Below, piece after piece: positions 15,525 through 24,420 of a stretch of 47,559 nt of DNA. This DNA comes from an uncultured Bacteroidales bacterium (GTDB lineage: Bacteria > Bacteroidota > Bacteroidia > Bacteroidales > Muribaculaceae): contig CAJLWO010000016.1 of the NCBI GenBank assembly GCA_905210435.1, positions 1-47,559 on the forward strand. Reading direction: 5' to 3'. The stretch's first letter is position 1. Each line of letters starts with the position of its first letter. Under the pieces are notes generated by a model. It did not search any database. It saw nothing but the letters and a program-made list of their open reading frames with translations, and was not told where the DNA came from. The translations under genes were made by a program, and so were the position numbers.

Positions 15525-17552
15525 ATGCAAAAAGGAACAATTGGGGTAACTACCGAGAATATTTTCCCCGTCATCAAAAAATTTCTTTACAGTGACCACG
15601 AGATATTTCTTCGCGAACTTGTATCAAACGCAATTGATGCCACACAGAAGTTGAAGACGCTGTCATCGTTCGGCGAATACAAAGGCGAACTCGGCGACAT
15701 GAACGTGCGTGTGACCGTCGACAAAGCTGCTGGCACACTTACCGTCAGCGACCATGGTATAGGTATGACCGCCGAAGACATCGAGAAGTACATCAATCAG
15801 ATTGCATTCTCCGGAGCCGAGGAGTTCCTTAAAAAATATAAAGACACGGCAAACGCCATCATCGGCCATTTCGGTCTTGGCTTCTACTCCGCTTTCATGG
15901 TAGCCAAGAAGGTTGTAATACGTTCGCTGTCGTATAAAGAGGGCGCGAAGGCCGTGCAATGGGAATGCGACGGCTCACCAGAGTTCTCGATGGAGGAAAT
16001 CGAAAAAGCCGAACGCGGCACTGATATCATCCTCTATATCGACGATGACAACAAAAACTATCTCGAACAGTCGGAAATCGATTCGCTGCTGAAGAAATAT
16101 TGCCGCTTCCTCCCCGTGCCCGTAATCTCAGGCAAGGAGCAGGAGTGGAAGGACGGCAAATATGTCGACACAGACCGCGACCGCGTCATCAACTCAACCG
16201 AACCGCTTTGGCTCAAGAAACCGGCCGACCTTACCGACGAGGACTATCTCAAATTCTACCACGACCTCTATCCCGGACAGGACGATCCGTTGTTCTGGAT
16301 ACACCTCAATGTCGACTACCCGTTCACCCTCACAGGTATTCTCTATTTCCCGAAAATCAAGAACAATATCGAAGTCACCAAAAACCGCATCCAGCTTTAC
16401 TGCAACCAGGTATACGTGACCGACTCGGTGGAGGGCGTAGTCCCCGAATTCATGATGCTGCTTCAGGGTGTCATCGACTCTCCCGATATTCCGTTGAACG
16501 TATCCCGCTCCTATCTGCAAAGCGACTCCGCCGTCAAGAAGATTTCGGGCTATATAACCAAGAAAGTTGCCTCACGTCTTGAAGATATATTCAAGAACGA
16601 CCGCAGCGACTTCGAGGCTAAATGGGACGACATCAAGATTTTCATCGAATACGGCATGCTGACCGACGAGAAATTCTGCGACGCCGCCATGAAGTTCACG
16701 CTTCTGAAAGATGTCGACGGCAAATATTTCACCCTGGAGGAATACCGCACGCTCATCGAGCCGCAGCAGACCGACAAGGACGGCACTGTCATTTATCTCT
16801 ACGCTACCGACAAGACCGCGCAATACGACTACATACGTTCGGCGCAGGACCGCGGATATTCCGTACTGCTGATGGACGGTCAGCTCGACAGTCACTTTAT
16901 CGGGCTGCTTGAGCAGAAGATTGAGAAGAGCCATTTCGTACGCGTCGACTCCGACATCATCGACAATCTTATCCGCAAGGACGACAAGAAAGAAGCCGAC
17001 CTCACACCCCTGCAGCGTAATATTCTCTCGACTCTCTTCCAGTCGCAGATACCCGCAGTCGAAGGTGCCAACTTCATAGTCACTTTCGAAGCGCTCAACT
17101 ATCAGGACAGCCCCGTTGTGATTACCCAGAACGAATACATGCGACGCATGAAGGAGATGGCGGCAATGCAGCCCGGCATGAATTTCTACGGCGAACTGCC
17201 CGACAGCTACAACCTCATTGTCAACACCGAGCAGCCGCTCGTGAAACGTGTCAAGGATGCAGCCGACGAGGCCCTCGCCGCCAAAGTGCTTCCGATGCAG
17301 AATGACATCGACGCCAAAAACGCCGAAATCACCAAGCTCCGCGAAAGCAAGGAAGAGGCTGACAAGACCAAGACTCTTGAGCTCGAAAAAGAGGTAGGAG
17401 CAATCCGCGACAACATGTCGAAGCAGATAAGCGAATACGCTGCGACTCAGCCGCTCGTAAAACAGCTCATCGACCTTGCACTCCTCGGCAACGGTCTTCT
17501 CAAAGGCGCTCAGCTCAGCGACTTCATCCGCCGCTCGGTAGAGTTGCTGTAA
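15525..17552 (+). CDS. htpG: Chaperone HtpG (Hsp90)
   Basis: The 675-residue protein is bacterial Hsp90, an ATP-dependent dimeric chaperone in the cytoplasm. The N-terminal GHKL ATP site is intact: ELVSNAIDA (Glu31, Asn35), DHGIGM and the lid segment GHFGLGFYSAFMV. The middle domain follows, with NVSRSYLQ, which contains the Arg that contacts ATP. The C-terminal part has a charged coiled segment near residues 590-635 and a dimerisation end. The family is usually 620-680 residues, so it is complete. ATG at 15525 is followed directly by the expected start MQKGTIGVTTEN. Confidence 0.97.
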   Translation: MQKGTIGVTTENIFPVIKKFLYSDHEIFLRELVSNAIDATQKLKTLSSFGEYKGELGDMNVRVTVDKAAGTLTVSDHGIGMTAEDIEKYINQIAFSGAEEFLKKYKDTANAIIGHFGLGFYSAFMVAKKVVIRSLSYKEGAKAVQWECDGSPEFSMEEIEKAERGTDIILYIDDDNKNYLEQSEIDSLLKKYCRFLPVPVISGKEQEWKDGKYVDTDRDRVINSTEPLWLKKPADLTDEDYLKFYHDLYPGQDDPLFWIHLNVDYPFTLTGILYFPKIKNNIEVTKNRIQLYCNQVYVTDSVEGVVPEFMMLLQGVIDSPDIPLNVSRSYLQSDSAVKKISGYITKKVASRLEDIFKNDRSDFEAKWDDIKIFIEYGMLTDEKFCDAAMKFTLLKDVDGKYFTLEEYRTLIEPQQTDKDGTVIYLYATDKTAQYDYIRSAQDRGYSVLLMDGQLDSHFIGLLEQKIEKSHFVRVDSDIIDNLIRKDDKKEADLTPLQRNILSTLFQSQIPAVEGANFIVTFEALNYQDSPVVITQNEYMRRMKEMAAMQPGMNFYGELPDSYNLIVNTEQPLVKRVKDAADEALAAKVLPMQNDIDAKNAEITKLRESKEEADKTKTLELEKEVGAIRDNMSKQISEYAATQPLVKQLIDLALLGNGLLKGAQLSDFIRRSVELL

Positions 17553-17670
17553 ACCATCTGTTTTGCCCCACAATACACAATAAAAGCGATTGTCATTTTG
17601 CGATACATGCAACATGGCAATCGCTTCTTTTATGCCCTGAATATGCGTGTATTGATATTGTTGCGGTCGA

Positions 17671-17810
17671 GAATGTTGTATAACTCCGTAATTCGGGCTA
17701 ACGAAGTAGGGACGCACGGTCTGTGCGTCCGATAATTCACTGATAATCAATACATGTTACCCGGACACACAGACCGTGTGTCCCTACTACCCGAGGTTTT
17801 GCGACACCTC
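17671..17810. mobile_element. REP-bearing inverted-repeat element
   Basis: Paired REP-like hairpins occupy 17706-17730 (GTAG head) and 17763-17787 (CTAC tail), with the same spacer GATAATTCACTGATAATCAA as the copy at 4151. In the right hairpin both arms differ from the other copy: GGACGCAC became GGACACAC and GTGCGTCC became GTGTGTCC, so pairing is kept. Outer ends GAATGTTGTATAACT and AGGTTTTGCGACACCTC are degenerate versions of the terminal repeats at 32033 and 32191. The rest of the htpG-mscS gap (17553-17868) shows nothing else definite. Confidence 0.7.
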
Positions 17811-17868
17811 CAAATTGTACAGGTTATGGAAAATTTGTAATTTTACGGGCAAAAATAAACTATGAGCA

Positions 17869-19119
17869 ATGGAAATGACAGATTTCAGCCGACATATTTA
17901 TGATGCACTTACAGCCATCGTATCAGAACAGATTGCCGACTCGATAATAATACCATGCACGTTATTGGTAATAGCGGGAATGGCGGTTGCCTCCTACTAC
18001 ATCTGCGTCAGAATACTCACCCCATTGACCAACTTTTTCACTAAAGCCACAACTACCGAATGGGACAACGACATATTGGACCATAAATTCCTTTCTGCCG
18101 TCTCCAAGCTTGCCCCGGCCATAATTTTGGCATGGCTGTTGCCTCAGGTTGCCAACGGCCATGAGGCATGGACGCAATGGCTCACCAAGATATGCTATAT
18201 CTATATCGCCTACACGGTAGTAAGACTTGTAAATGTATTCCTGCAAAACATTTACAACGGCATCGATAAGCGTAAAATGTATCGGGAGCATAATCTTTCA
18301 GTAGTCGTTCAGGCGCTCAAACTCGTTGTCATCTGCCTTGGAGCCGTAGTATGCATCGGAATACTGTTCGGCCGCTCGCCGCTGGCCGTGCTGACGGCGC
18401 TTGGCGCTTCGGCCGCCATATTGATGCTGGTGTTCAAGGACACTATAATGGGACTTGTCGCCGGCGTACAGCTCTCGGCAAACGGCATGCTGCACAAAGG
18501 AGACTGGATCATATCGGAAAAAGCACACGCCAACGGCGAAGTGCTCGATGTAAAGCTGACCACGGTCAAAGTGCGCAACTGGGACAATTCAATCACTACC
18601 ATTCCGCCCTATACACTCGTGTCAGACTCCTTCCAGAACTATCAGAACATGCGCAAAGCGGGCGCCCGACGAGTTGCCAGAAGCATCTATATAGACATAA
18701 ACACCATCGGATTTCTTGATAATCATGCTATGGAGCGACTCAAAGCCAAGGGGTTGACTGATGATATACCCGACACGGAAAAGAACCGGGCAGTCAACCT
18801 GACATTGCTGCGCCGCTACCTTGAACGCTATCTTTCAAACCATCCTGCTATCAGGGTTGAGGATAAGCGCAATCCTGCAATCTTCATGATGGTACGCCAA
18901 CTGCAGCCCACCCCCAACGGACTTCCAATCGAGCTGTATTTCTTTACGTATGAAACCAACTGGAAAAAATTCGAAGAGCTGCAAAGTGATATTTTCGACC
19001 ATGTCTATGCAGTAGTCGCTGAATTCGGGCTGAAAATGTATCAGTCACCTGCCGGGACCGACATCCGGAACCGCTTAGAAGAGAACGACAGATATAACGC
19101 AATCACGCCCCGTCAGTAA
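17869..19119 (+). CDS. MscS-family mechanosensitive channel (YbdG-like)
   Basis: The 416-residue membrane protein has about four to five hydrophobic helices in the first 200 residues. The last is the Gly/Ala-rich pore helix, with LGASAAILMLVFKDTIMGL at about 180-200. An MscS beta domain follows: GDWIISEKAHANGEVLDV, then VKVRNWDNSITTIPPYTLV. A larger soluble C-terminal domain contains the FEELQSDIFDHV helix typical of the YbdG/YnaI-like branch. It should open under membrane tension during hypo-osmotic shock. ATG at 17869, with another in-frame ATG two codons later. It converges with the Omp85 gene, their stops being 4 bases apart. Confidence 0.87.
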   Translation: MEMTDFSRHIYDALTAIVSEQIADSIIIPCTLLVIAGMAVASYYICVRILTPLTNFFTKATTTEWDNDILDHKFLSAVSKLAPAIILAWLLPQVANGHEAWTQWLTKICYIYIAYTVVRLVNVFLQNIYNGIDKRKMYREHNLSVVVQALKLVVICLGAVVCIGILFGRSPLAVLTALGASAAILMLVFKDTIMGLVAGVQLSANGMLHKGDWIISEKAHANGEVLDVKLTTVKVRNWDNSITTIPPYTLVSDSFQNYQNMRKAGARRVARSIYIDINTIGFLDNHAMERLKAKGLTDDIPDTEKNRAVNLTLLRRYLERYLSNHPAIRVEDKRNPAIFMMVRQLQPTPNGLPIELYFFTYETNWKKFEELQSDIFDHVYAVVAEFGLKMYQSPAGTDIRNRLEENDRYNAITPRQ

Positions 19120-19123
19120 TCCG

Positions 19124-20467
19124 TCAGAATGCTTCGCCTATGGCGAAGAGGATGCCTGAGGTGTGGCGCCCGAAACCGTAGTCGATGCGGGCATTGACGT
19201 TGTGTTTGAACTCGAAGCGAAGCCCAATGCCGAAATTCGGGAGCCATTCAGGCTTTATATCCTCCCGGCGAAATTCTCTCGGTGCCGCAAACAGTGCCGC
19301 ACCGCCCACCCACGCGGTGGCACCGAGACGGCGGTAGATATTCTGCCGGTATTCAAGCTGCGAGGCTATCTGACAGTTGTCGATATACGACCCCATATAG
19401 TAGCCACGCATGCGTATGCCGTCTGACGCAATCATCTCGCGCATGGTCCATGGTGTGTGCGAGGAATTGAAACTGGCGTACAGGTCGTAAGCCAGGACGG
19501 CGCCACGCCACAGCCGGAAATAGGTATTGGCTATAAACGTATGGTTGAAGAATGACGCCGGAGCCGATCCCAAAGCTTTCCAGAAAAACATAGGACGATA
19601 GGCAAAATGGAAGCCGCGAGTGGGGGTAAGCAGATTGTCGCGCGTGTCAAACTCAAACGATGCTCCCACACCCGTGACATAATACTGACGTCGCTCTCCA
19701 AGCAGATACTCGGGATTGTTCACATCGCGAGCGTCGGTATAGTCGGCATGCAGACAGAGTCCCGCATAGAAATTGCGGTTCAGTTTATATATATAGTCGG
19801 CCTGAAGGTCAATCTGCCGGCGGTCATAACGCGACTTGGGATTATTGGCGGTCTGTTCGGAGTTTATGCCCCAGAAATCGAGCCGCTTGCGGTAAAGTTC
19901 TATTTTGTAGCTCAGACGCGAACGCCGGTCGGGAAACAGATTGTTTCCCTTGAAGGTAAGCACATAAAATCCGTTGAGCGACGCATTGATTGACATGAAC
20001 ACATCTGACGGCTGCATCACAGAATCCGTACGGTCGATACGGTACAGCGCAGTCAGCGCTCCCCCGATACCGAAACCGGCCTCACGGGTATATGACGGCG
20101 TTATGGCAAAACTCATGTCGAGCGGCTTCTCATGCGTGCGGTCCACATTACCGCGTATGAGAGTCGAGAGGTAGCGGCGCGACCATTCCGGAGCCCATTT
20201 CAGCAGCCCGATCGAGTCGGCATAGTTGGTCTCACGCGATATAAAATCGACTGAAAGCTGCCTGCGCGACAGTGATACCGAATCCTCTGGATTAAGTATA
20301 TCGGAGCCAACTGGCGGCGTTTTAAAATAAGGATTTGTGATGATATTTCCGTCATCACTGACACGTGTATCTACAACAATTGTGGTGTCGGCAGGATTCA
20401 CCGCCGACACCACAATATGTATCATTAATATGAATACTGACAATATGACTTGCCGCATCTTGTTCAT
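19124..20467 (-). CDS. Omp85/BamA-TamA-type outer membrane barrel without POTRA domains
   Basis: The 447-residue protein has a signal peptide (RQVILSVFILMIHIVVSA) and a beta-barrel from about residue 150 to the end. GIRMRGYYMG matches the conserved (V/I)RGY loop of Omp85 proteins, and the chain ends in Phe (FAIGEAF), the usual barrel insertion signal. There is no room for POTRA repeats before the barrel, so this is a short form like the POTRA-less Omp85 proteins common in Bacteroidota. Its role (lipid, protein or unknown transport) is not evident. It starts 16 bases after the ftsH stop, so it is probably in the rsfS-ftsH operon. Confidence 0.8.
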   Translation of the reverse strand: MNKMRQVILSVFILMIHIVVSAVNPADTTIVVDTRVSDDGNIITNPYFKTPPVGSDILNPEDSVSLSRRQLSVDFISRETNYADSIGLLKWAPEWSRRYLSTLIRGNVDRTHEKPLDMSFAITPSYTREAGFGIGGALTALYRIDRTDSVMQPSDVFMSINASLNGFYVLTFKGNNLFPDRRSRLSYKIELYRKRLDFWGINSEQTANNPKSRYDRRQIDLQADYIYKLNRNFYAGLCLHADYTDARDVNNPEYLLGERRQYYVTGVGASFEFDTRDNLLTPTRGFHFAYRPMFFWKALGSAPASFFNHTFIANTYFRLWRGAVLAYDLYASFNSSHTPWTMREMIASDGIRMRGYYMGSYIDNCQIASQLEYRQNIYRRLGATAWVGGAALFAAPREFRREDIKPEWLPNFGIGLRFEFKHNVNARIDYGFGRHTSGILFAIGEAF

Positions 20468-20483
20468 AACATGTGCACTACAC

Positions 20484-22532
20484 CTACTTTACATCCTCGG
20501 CCTCCACATCCTCAATATTTCCGTCCGAATCAGACGTGTCGGTATCCGGAGCACTTTCAGCTGAACCGTTTTCGCCGGCCTTGGCTGACTTATCGGCATT
20601 CTGAGCCGCAAGGATTTCGTCGGTACGCGATGTCCACGGGCGTTTTCCGAAAATCTTTTCGACATCCTCGGTGAAGATGACCTCCCGGGTAATAAGCACG
20701 TCGGCAAGCTCGTTATGGCCCTTGGCATGGTCGCGCAGTATCTGCTTTGCTCGCTCGTATTGCTCGGCGATTATACGTGATACCTCTTCGTCGATTATGC
20801 GGGCACGTTCACCGGAATACGGTTTGGAGAATCCGTAGTCCTGTCCTGTGGAATCGTAGTAGCATATATTGGGCAGTTTGTCGCTCATGCCGTAGTATAC
20901 GACCATGGCGTAAGCCTGCTTGGTGACGCGTTCGAGGTCGTTGACCGCACCGGTGGAGATGCGTCCGAGGAACAGTTCTTCGGCAGCGCGGCCTCCAAGA
21001 GTGGCGCACATTTCGTCGAGGAGCGCCTGGCTCGGGGTAATCTGACGTTCTTCGGGCAGATACCACGCTGCACCGAGAGCCTTGCCGCGGGGAACGATAG
21101 TCACCTTGATAAGCGGATTGGCATAACGCAGGTGCCAAGATATTGTCGCATGGCCGGCCTCATGTATGGCAATAGAGCGTTTCTCCTCGTCGGTAGTGAT
21201 TTTCGAACGCTTCTCAAGACCGCCGATTATACGGTCGACAGCGTCGATGAAATCCTGTTTCTCGACAGTCTTTTTATTATAACGCGCTGCAATAAGGGCA
21301 GCCTCATTGCACACGTTGGCAATGTCGGCGCCGGAAAATCCCGGAGTCTGGCGGGCGAGCAGTTCGATATCAACCGAGTCGTCAATCTTGATTTTCTTCA
21401 GATGCACTTTGAAGATAGCCACGCGGTCATTGAGGTCGGGAAGCTCGACATAAATCTGACGGTCGAAACGTCCGGCACGCATGAGAGCCTTGTCGAGAAT
21501 ATCGGCGCGGTTGGTGGCGGCAAGGATAATCACGCCGCTGTTGGAGCCGAAACCGTCCATCTCGGTGAGCAACTGGTTGAGTGTGTTCTCACGCTCGTCG
21601 TTGGCACCCATATTCGGGTTCTTGCCGCGTGCGCGTCCCACGGCGTCAATCTCGTCGATAAATACGATACAGGGGGCTTTTTCCTTGGCCTGACGGAAGA
21701 GGTCGCGCACACGTGACGCGCCGACGCCGACAAACATCTCTACGAAGTCGGAACCTGACATCGAGAAGAACGGCACATTGGCCTCGCCTGCCACCGCCTT
21801 GGCAAGAAGCGTCTTACCGGTTCCGGGAGGGCCTACGAGAAGGGCGCCCTTGGGTATCTTGCCGCCGAGGTCGGTGTAGCGCTGCGGATTCTTGAGGAAT
21901 TCAACTATTTCCTCTATTTCGGTCTTGGCTTCGGAAAGGCCGGCCACATCCTTGAATGTCACCTTATTGGGGCCATCCTTGTCAAATATCTGGGCTTTGG
22001 ACTTTCCGACTGAAAACACGCCTCCACCATTGCTTCCACCGCCCGACATGCGCCGCATTATAAGTATCCAGAACACTATCAGAAGTATAATCGGGCCGAA
22101 CGACCATATATACGTGCCGATACTGCTCCCCTCCTCATACTGTTCGGGAGCATTGAAGCGCTTACTGTTTCTCCAAGACTTCACTTCGCGCTGGAACTCG
22201 CCGACATCGCCGATTTTGGTCCATATCTTTGCCTCCTGGCCTTTGCCGGGTGTGAACTGGTTCGCATGGAAATTAGCGGCAGCCAAAGAATCTGACAGAT
22301 AAGCCGTGGCACGTCCTTTTTTGGTATCTATGACCAGCTTGGTGATGCCCGACAGGTTGGCATGCGTACTGTCTTCGGGGGCTACTATGTTCTCGAATTC
22401 GGTGTATGAGACTTCTTTCTCTATCGAATTGTCGTCAAGATAAAATATTCCGGCAAGGAAAAGGAGTATGATGGCATACATCCAGAACATGCTGAATTTT
22501 ATCTGTCGTTTTTTAGGATTGGGTGCGGGCAT
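20484..22532 (-). CDS. ftsH: ATP-dependent zinc metalloprotease FtsH
   Basis: The 682-residue membrane protease degrades misassembled membrane proteins and selected soluble regulators. Order of parts: a transmembrane helix at about 13-31, a periplasmic region, a second helix at about 147-163, an AAA+ module with Walker A GPPGTGKT near residue 235, Walker B IVFIDEID and the second region of homology ATNRADILDKALMRAGRFD, then the M41 protease with HEAGH near residue 457. The C-terminal 45 residues are acidic and Ser/Asp-rich, an extension not needed for activity. ATG at 22532, 90 bases after rsfS. Confidence 0.97.
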   Translation of the reverse strand: MPAPNPKKRQIKFSMFWMYAIILLFLAGIFYLDDNSIEKEVSYTEFENIVAPEDSTHANLSGITKLVIDTKKGRATAYLSDSLAAANFHANQFTPGKGQEAKIWTKIGDVGEFQREVKSWRNSKRFNAPEQYEEGSSIGTYIWSFGPIILLIVFWILIMRRMSGGGSNGGGVFSVGKSKAQIFDKDGPNKVTFKDVAGLSEAKTEIEEIVEFLKNPQRYTDLGGKIPKGALLVGPPGTGKTLLAKAVAGEANVPFFSMSGSDFVEMFVGVGASRVRDLFRQAKEKAPCIVFIDEIDAVGRARGKNPNMGANDERENTLNQLLTEMDGFGSNSGVIILAATNRADILDKALMRAGRFDRQIYVELPDLNDRVAIFKVHLKKIKIDDSVDIELLARQTPGFSGADIANVCNEAALIAARYNKKTVEKQDFIDAVDRIIGGLEKRSKITTDEEKRSIAIHEAGHATISWHLRYANPLIKVTIVPRGKALGAAWYLPEERQITPSQALLDEMCATLGGRAAEELFLGRISTGAVNDLERVTKQAYAMVVYYGMSDKLPNICYYDSTGQDYGFSKPYSGERARIIDEEVSRIIAEQYERAKQILRDHAKGHNELADVLITREVIFTEDVEKIFGKRPWTSRTDEILAAQNADKSAKAGENGSAESAPDTDTSDSDGNIEDVEAEDVK

Positions 22533-22622
22533 AATTTAAAATGAATTTTTTTCGTTTGGGGGTGGTATACCTACTCAGGCATCTTATTCATAATAGTGCG
22601 CATCGCAGTGATTACAGCCGAA

Positions 22623-22982
22623 TCAGTCGAGGTCGGGAATATCCGTAACCACAGCATCGCTCCAAAGGTCTTCGAGATTGTAGCGCTGCCTTGTCTCGGG
22701 GCGGAACACATGCACGAAAATATCGCCGTAGTCAATTACAATCCATTCGGCATTGGCATATCCGTCGTAATTGTATGGCTTTATATGTCGGTCTTCGAGC
22801 AGACGCTCGCGCACACTGTCGGCAATGGCGCTGACCTGCATTGAAGATGAACCTTCGCAGATGATGAATTTGGAGGACGCGGCACCTTCGATATGGCTGA
22901 GGTCGACTACCGTGATATTGTGTCCTTTTTTGTCTTGAATACTGTCAATAATCAGTTGGTCTATGTTATTTTTTTCGCTCAT
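22623..22982 (-). CDS. rsfS: Ribosomal silencing factor RsfS
   Basis: The 119-residue protein matches the RsfS/Iojap/YbeB family, which binds ribosomal protein L14 (uL14) and blocks 50S-30S joining when nutrients are scarce. Typical segments are KKGHNITVVDLS, FIICEGSSSMQVSAIADSV and EWIVIDYGDIFVHVF. Length is normal. It precedes ftsH, a familiar Bacteroidota order, and has an exact -7 box 68 bases upstream, so rsfS, ftsH and the Omp85 gene likely form one transcript. Confidence 0.94.
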   Translation of the reverse strand: MSEKNNIDQLIIDSIQDKKGHNITVVDLSHIEGAASSKFIICEGSSSMQVSAIADSVRERLLEDRHIKPYNYDGYANAEWIVIDYGDIFVHVFRPETRQRYNLEDLWSDAVVTDIPDLD

Positions 22983-23049
22983 TAAGAGAATTTTATGTTA
23001 TGCGTCAGATACGCTGTTTCAGTTGAAACTAAATTGTTTATTTCACTCA

Positions 23050-23057
23050 CAAAGTTA
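23050..23057 (-). promoter_or_regulatory. -7 box for rsfS-ftsH operon
   Basis: The minus strand reads TAACTTTG, an exact TAnnTTTG match. The leader to the rsfS ATG would be about 60 bases. A clear -33 TTTG is not seen at the standard spacing. Confidence 0.55.
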
Positions 23058-23174
23058 ATAAAAATTTCGGGTCACTTTTTAACTATAACAACAAAAAAAG
23101 GAAAAAAGTCGAATAGAATGTTAAAATGGTTGAAAGTATAAGAGAAAAGCCCGAAATATAGCTCAGAAGCTCTC

Positions 23175-24419
23175 TTATTCGTAACGTAAAATAGTGGCAG
23201 GCTTAAGCCGCGATATTATCATCGACGGCAATATCATTATGGCGGTTGCCACGACTATCGCCGCACCGTTGAGAGCGAGTACCTGCCAAAGCGCGATTTT
23301 TACCGGGACGAACGAGATATAATACGACTCGGGGTCGAGCGGCAATAAGTGAAAATACTGCTGGAGCATTATCAGCGACAATGCTATCATATTACCGACC
23401 GCAAGTCCTTTTACCAGCACCTTGAGGTCAAGCAGAATGAACACGCGCCGTATCATAGAATTGGTCGCACCGAGCATTTTCATCGTGCCGATCATATTGA
23501 CCCGCTCGAGTATGAGGATTATAAGCGAAGCTACCAGCGTGAACGCCGAGATGGCGGTCATCAGCACAAGTATCACCACCACATTTGTATCAAGGAGAGA
23601 AAGCCAGTTGAAATATACGGCACCAGAACGCAATATACTGTCCACCTCGATATACTGCGGAAGCTCTCCCGAATAATAATATCCCTGCGCCAGCGCCGAC
23701 TGAAGCGCCTGCTGCGCAGCGACAATATCCTCGATGTCAAGTCCGCTCACCTCAAGTCCTGCCGCAGCTCCCTCGGGAATACCGGCTATTTTTTTCAGAA
23801 CGGGGAGCGGCGCGTACGCCACCACCTTGTCATATTCGCCGAAACCTGAATCGTAGACAGCGGCTATCTCGAAGTTGCGCAAACGCACCTTTTCATTGAC
23901 AAAAAAGCAGGTATTGATTTTATCGCCGACATGAAGTCCGAGCTGAGAGGCCACCGTAGAGGATATGACGATGGCGGCTGATTGGTCCGAATCAGGCATG
24001 GACCCGTCGATTATATTTCCGGAAATAAAACTGTCATGCCCGTTACCGCCATATCCGCGGAACACAACAGCCGAAAAGCTGTCGTCAGTCTTAAGCATGG
24101 CAGGCATCCTGGCACACTCCTCCACTACAGCTCCGGGGACTACATCCTTTACAATCGATACGACAGCTGCGGGCGACGACATCACCGGCTGCGGCGAGAC
24201 TACATCGGCAGCCCGCGCCTGCAACGTAAGCTGGGCGTCAAATCCCACGAGCTTATTGACAATCTCATGCTTGAAGCCCGAAGTTATAGCCATCGTTATC
24301 AACATGATAACCACCGACAGCACTACACCCGCCGTCGATATTCTTATCGACGTTTTCGTACGGTTGCCGTTGCTGTCGCTGAGTCGGAGACGCCGGGCTA
24401 TATACAGGTCAATGCGCAT
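23175..24419 (-). CDS. FtsX/LolCE-type ABC transporter permease
   Basis: The 414-residue protein has the MacB/FtsX layout: one transmembrane helix at about 28-48, a large periplasmic domain at about 50-265, and three helices at about 270-400 in an FtsX domain. TGTMKMLGATNSMIRRVF style cytoplasmic coupling sequence is visible (EDIVAAQQ lies in the periplasmic part). It resembles LolC/LolE, which extract lipoproteins from the inner membrane. No LolD-type ATPase gene is nearby. ATG at 24419 comes one base after the aminotransferase stop, so the two are cotranscribed. A last residue run KPATILRYE is typical for FtsX proteins. Confidence 0.82.
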   Translation of the reverse strand: MRIDLYIARRLRLSDSNGNRTKTSIRISTAGVVLSVVIMLITMAITSGFKHEIVNKLVGFDAQLTLQARAADVVSPQPVMSSPAAVVSIVKDVVPGAVVEECARMPAMLKTDDSFSAVVFRGYGGNGHDSFISGNIIDGSMPDSDQSAAIVISSTVASQLGLHVGDKINTCFFVNEKVRLRNFEIAAVYDSGFGEYDKVVAYAPLPVLKKIAGIPEGAAAGLEVSGLDIEDIVAAQQALQSALAQGYYYSGELPQYIEVDSILRSGAVYFNWLSLLDTNVVVILVLMTAISAFTLVASLIILILERVNMIGTMKMLGATNSMIRRVFILLDLKVLVKGLAVGNMIALSLIMLQQYFHLLPLDPESYYISFVPVKIALWQVLALNGAAIVVATAIMILPSMIISRLKPATILRYE

Positions 24420-24420
24420 T

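Noticed and set aside
15225..15599. Open frame of 124 codons on the minus strand before htpG
   Set aside because: It runs through the repeat element at 15141-15331 and overlaps the htpG start; no recognisable domain.
16572..17750. Long open frame of 392 codons on the minus strand inside htpG
   Set aside because: It is antisense to a complete HtpG gene whose frame bias leaves the opposite strand open; no homology or promoter.
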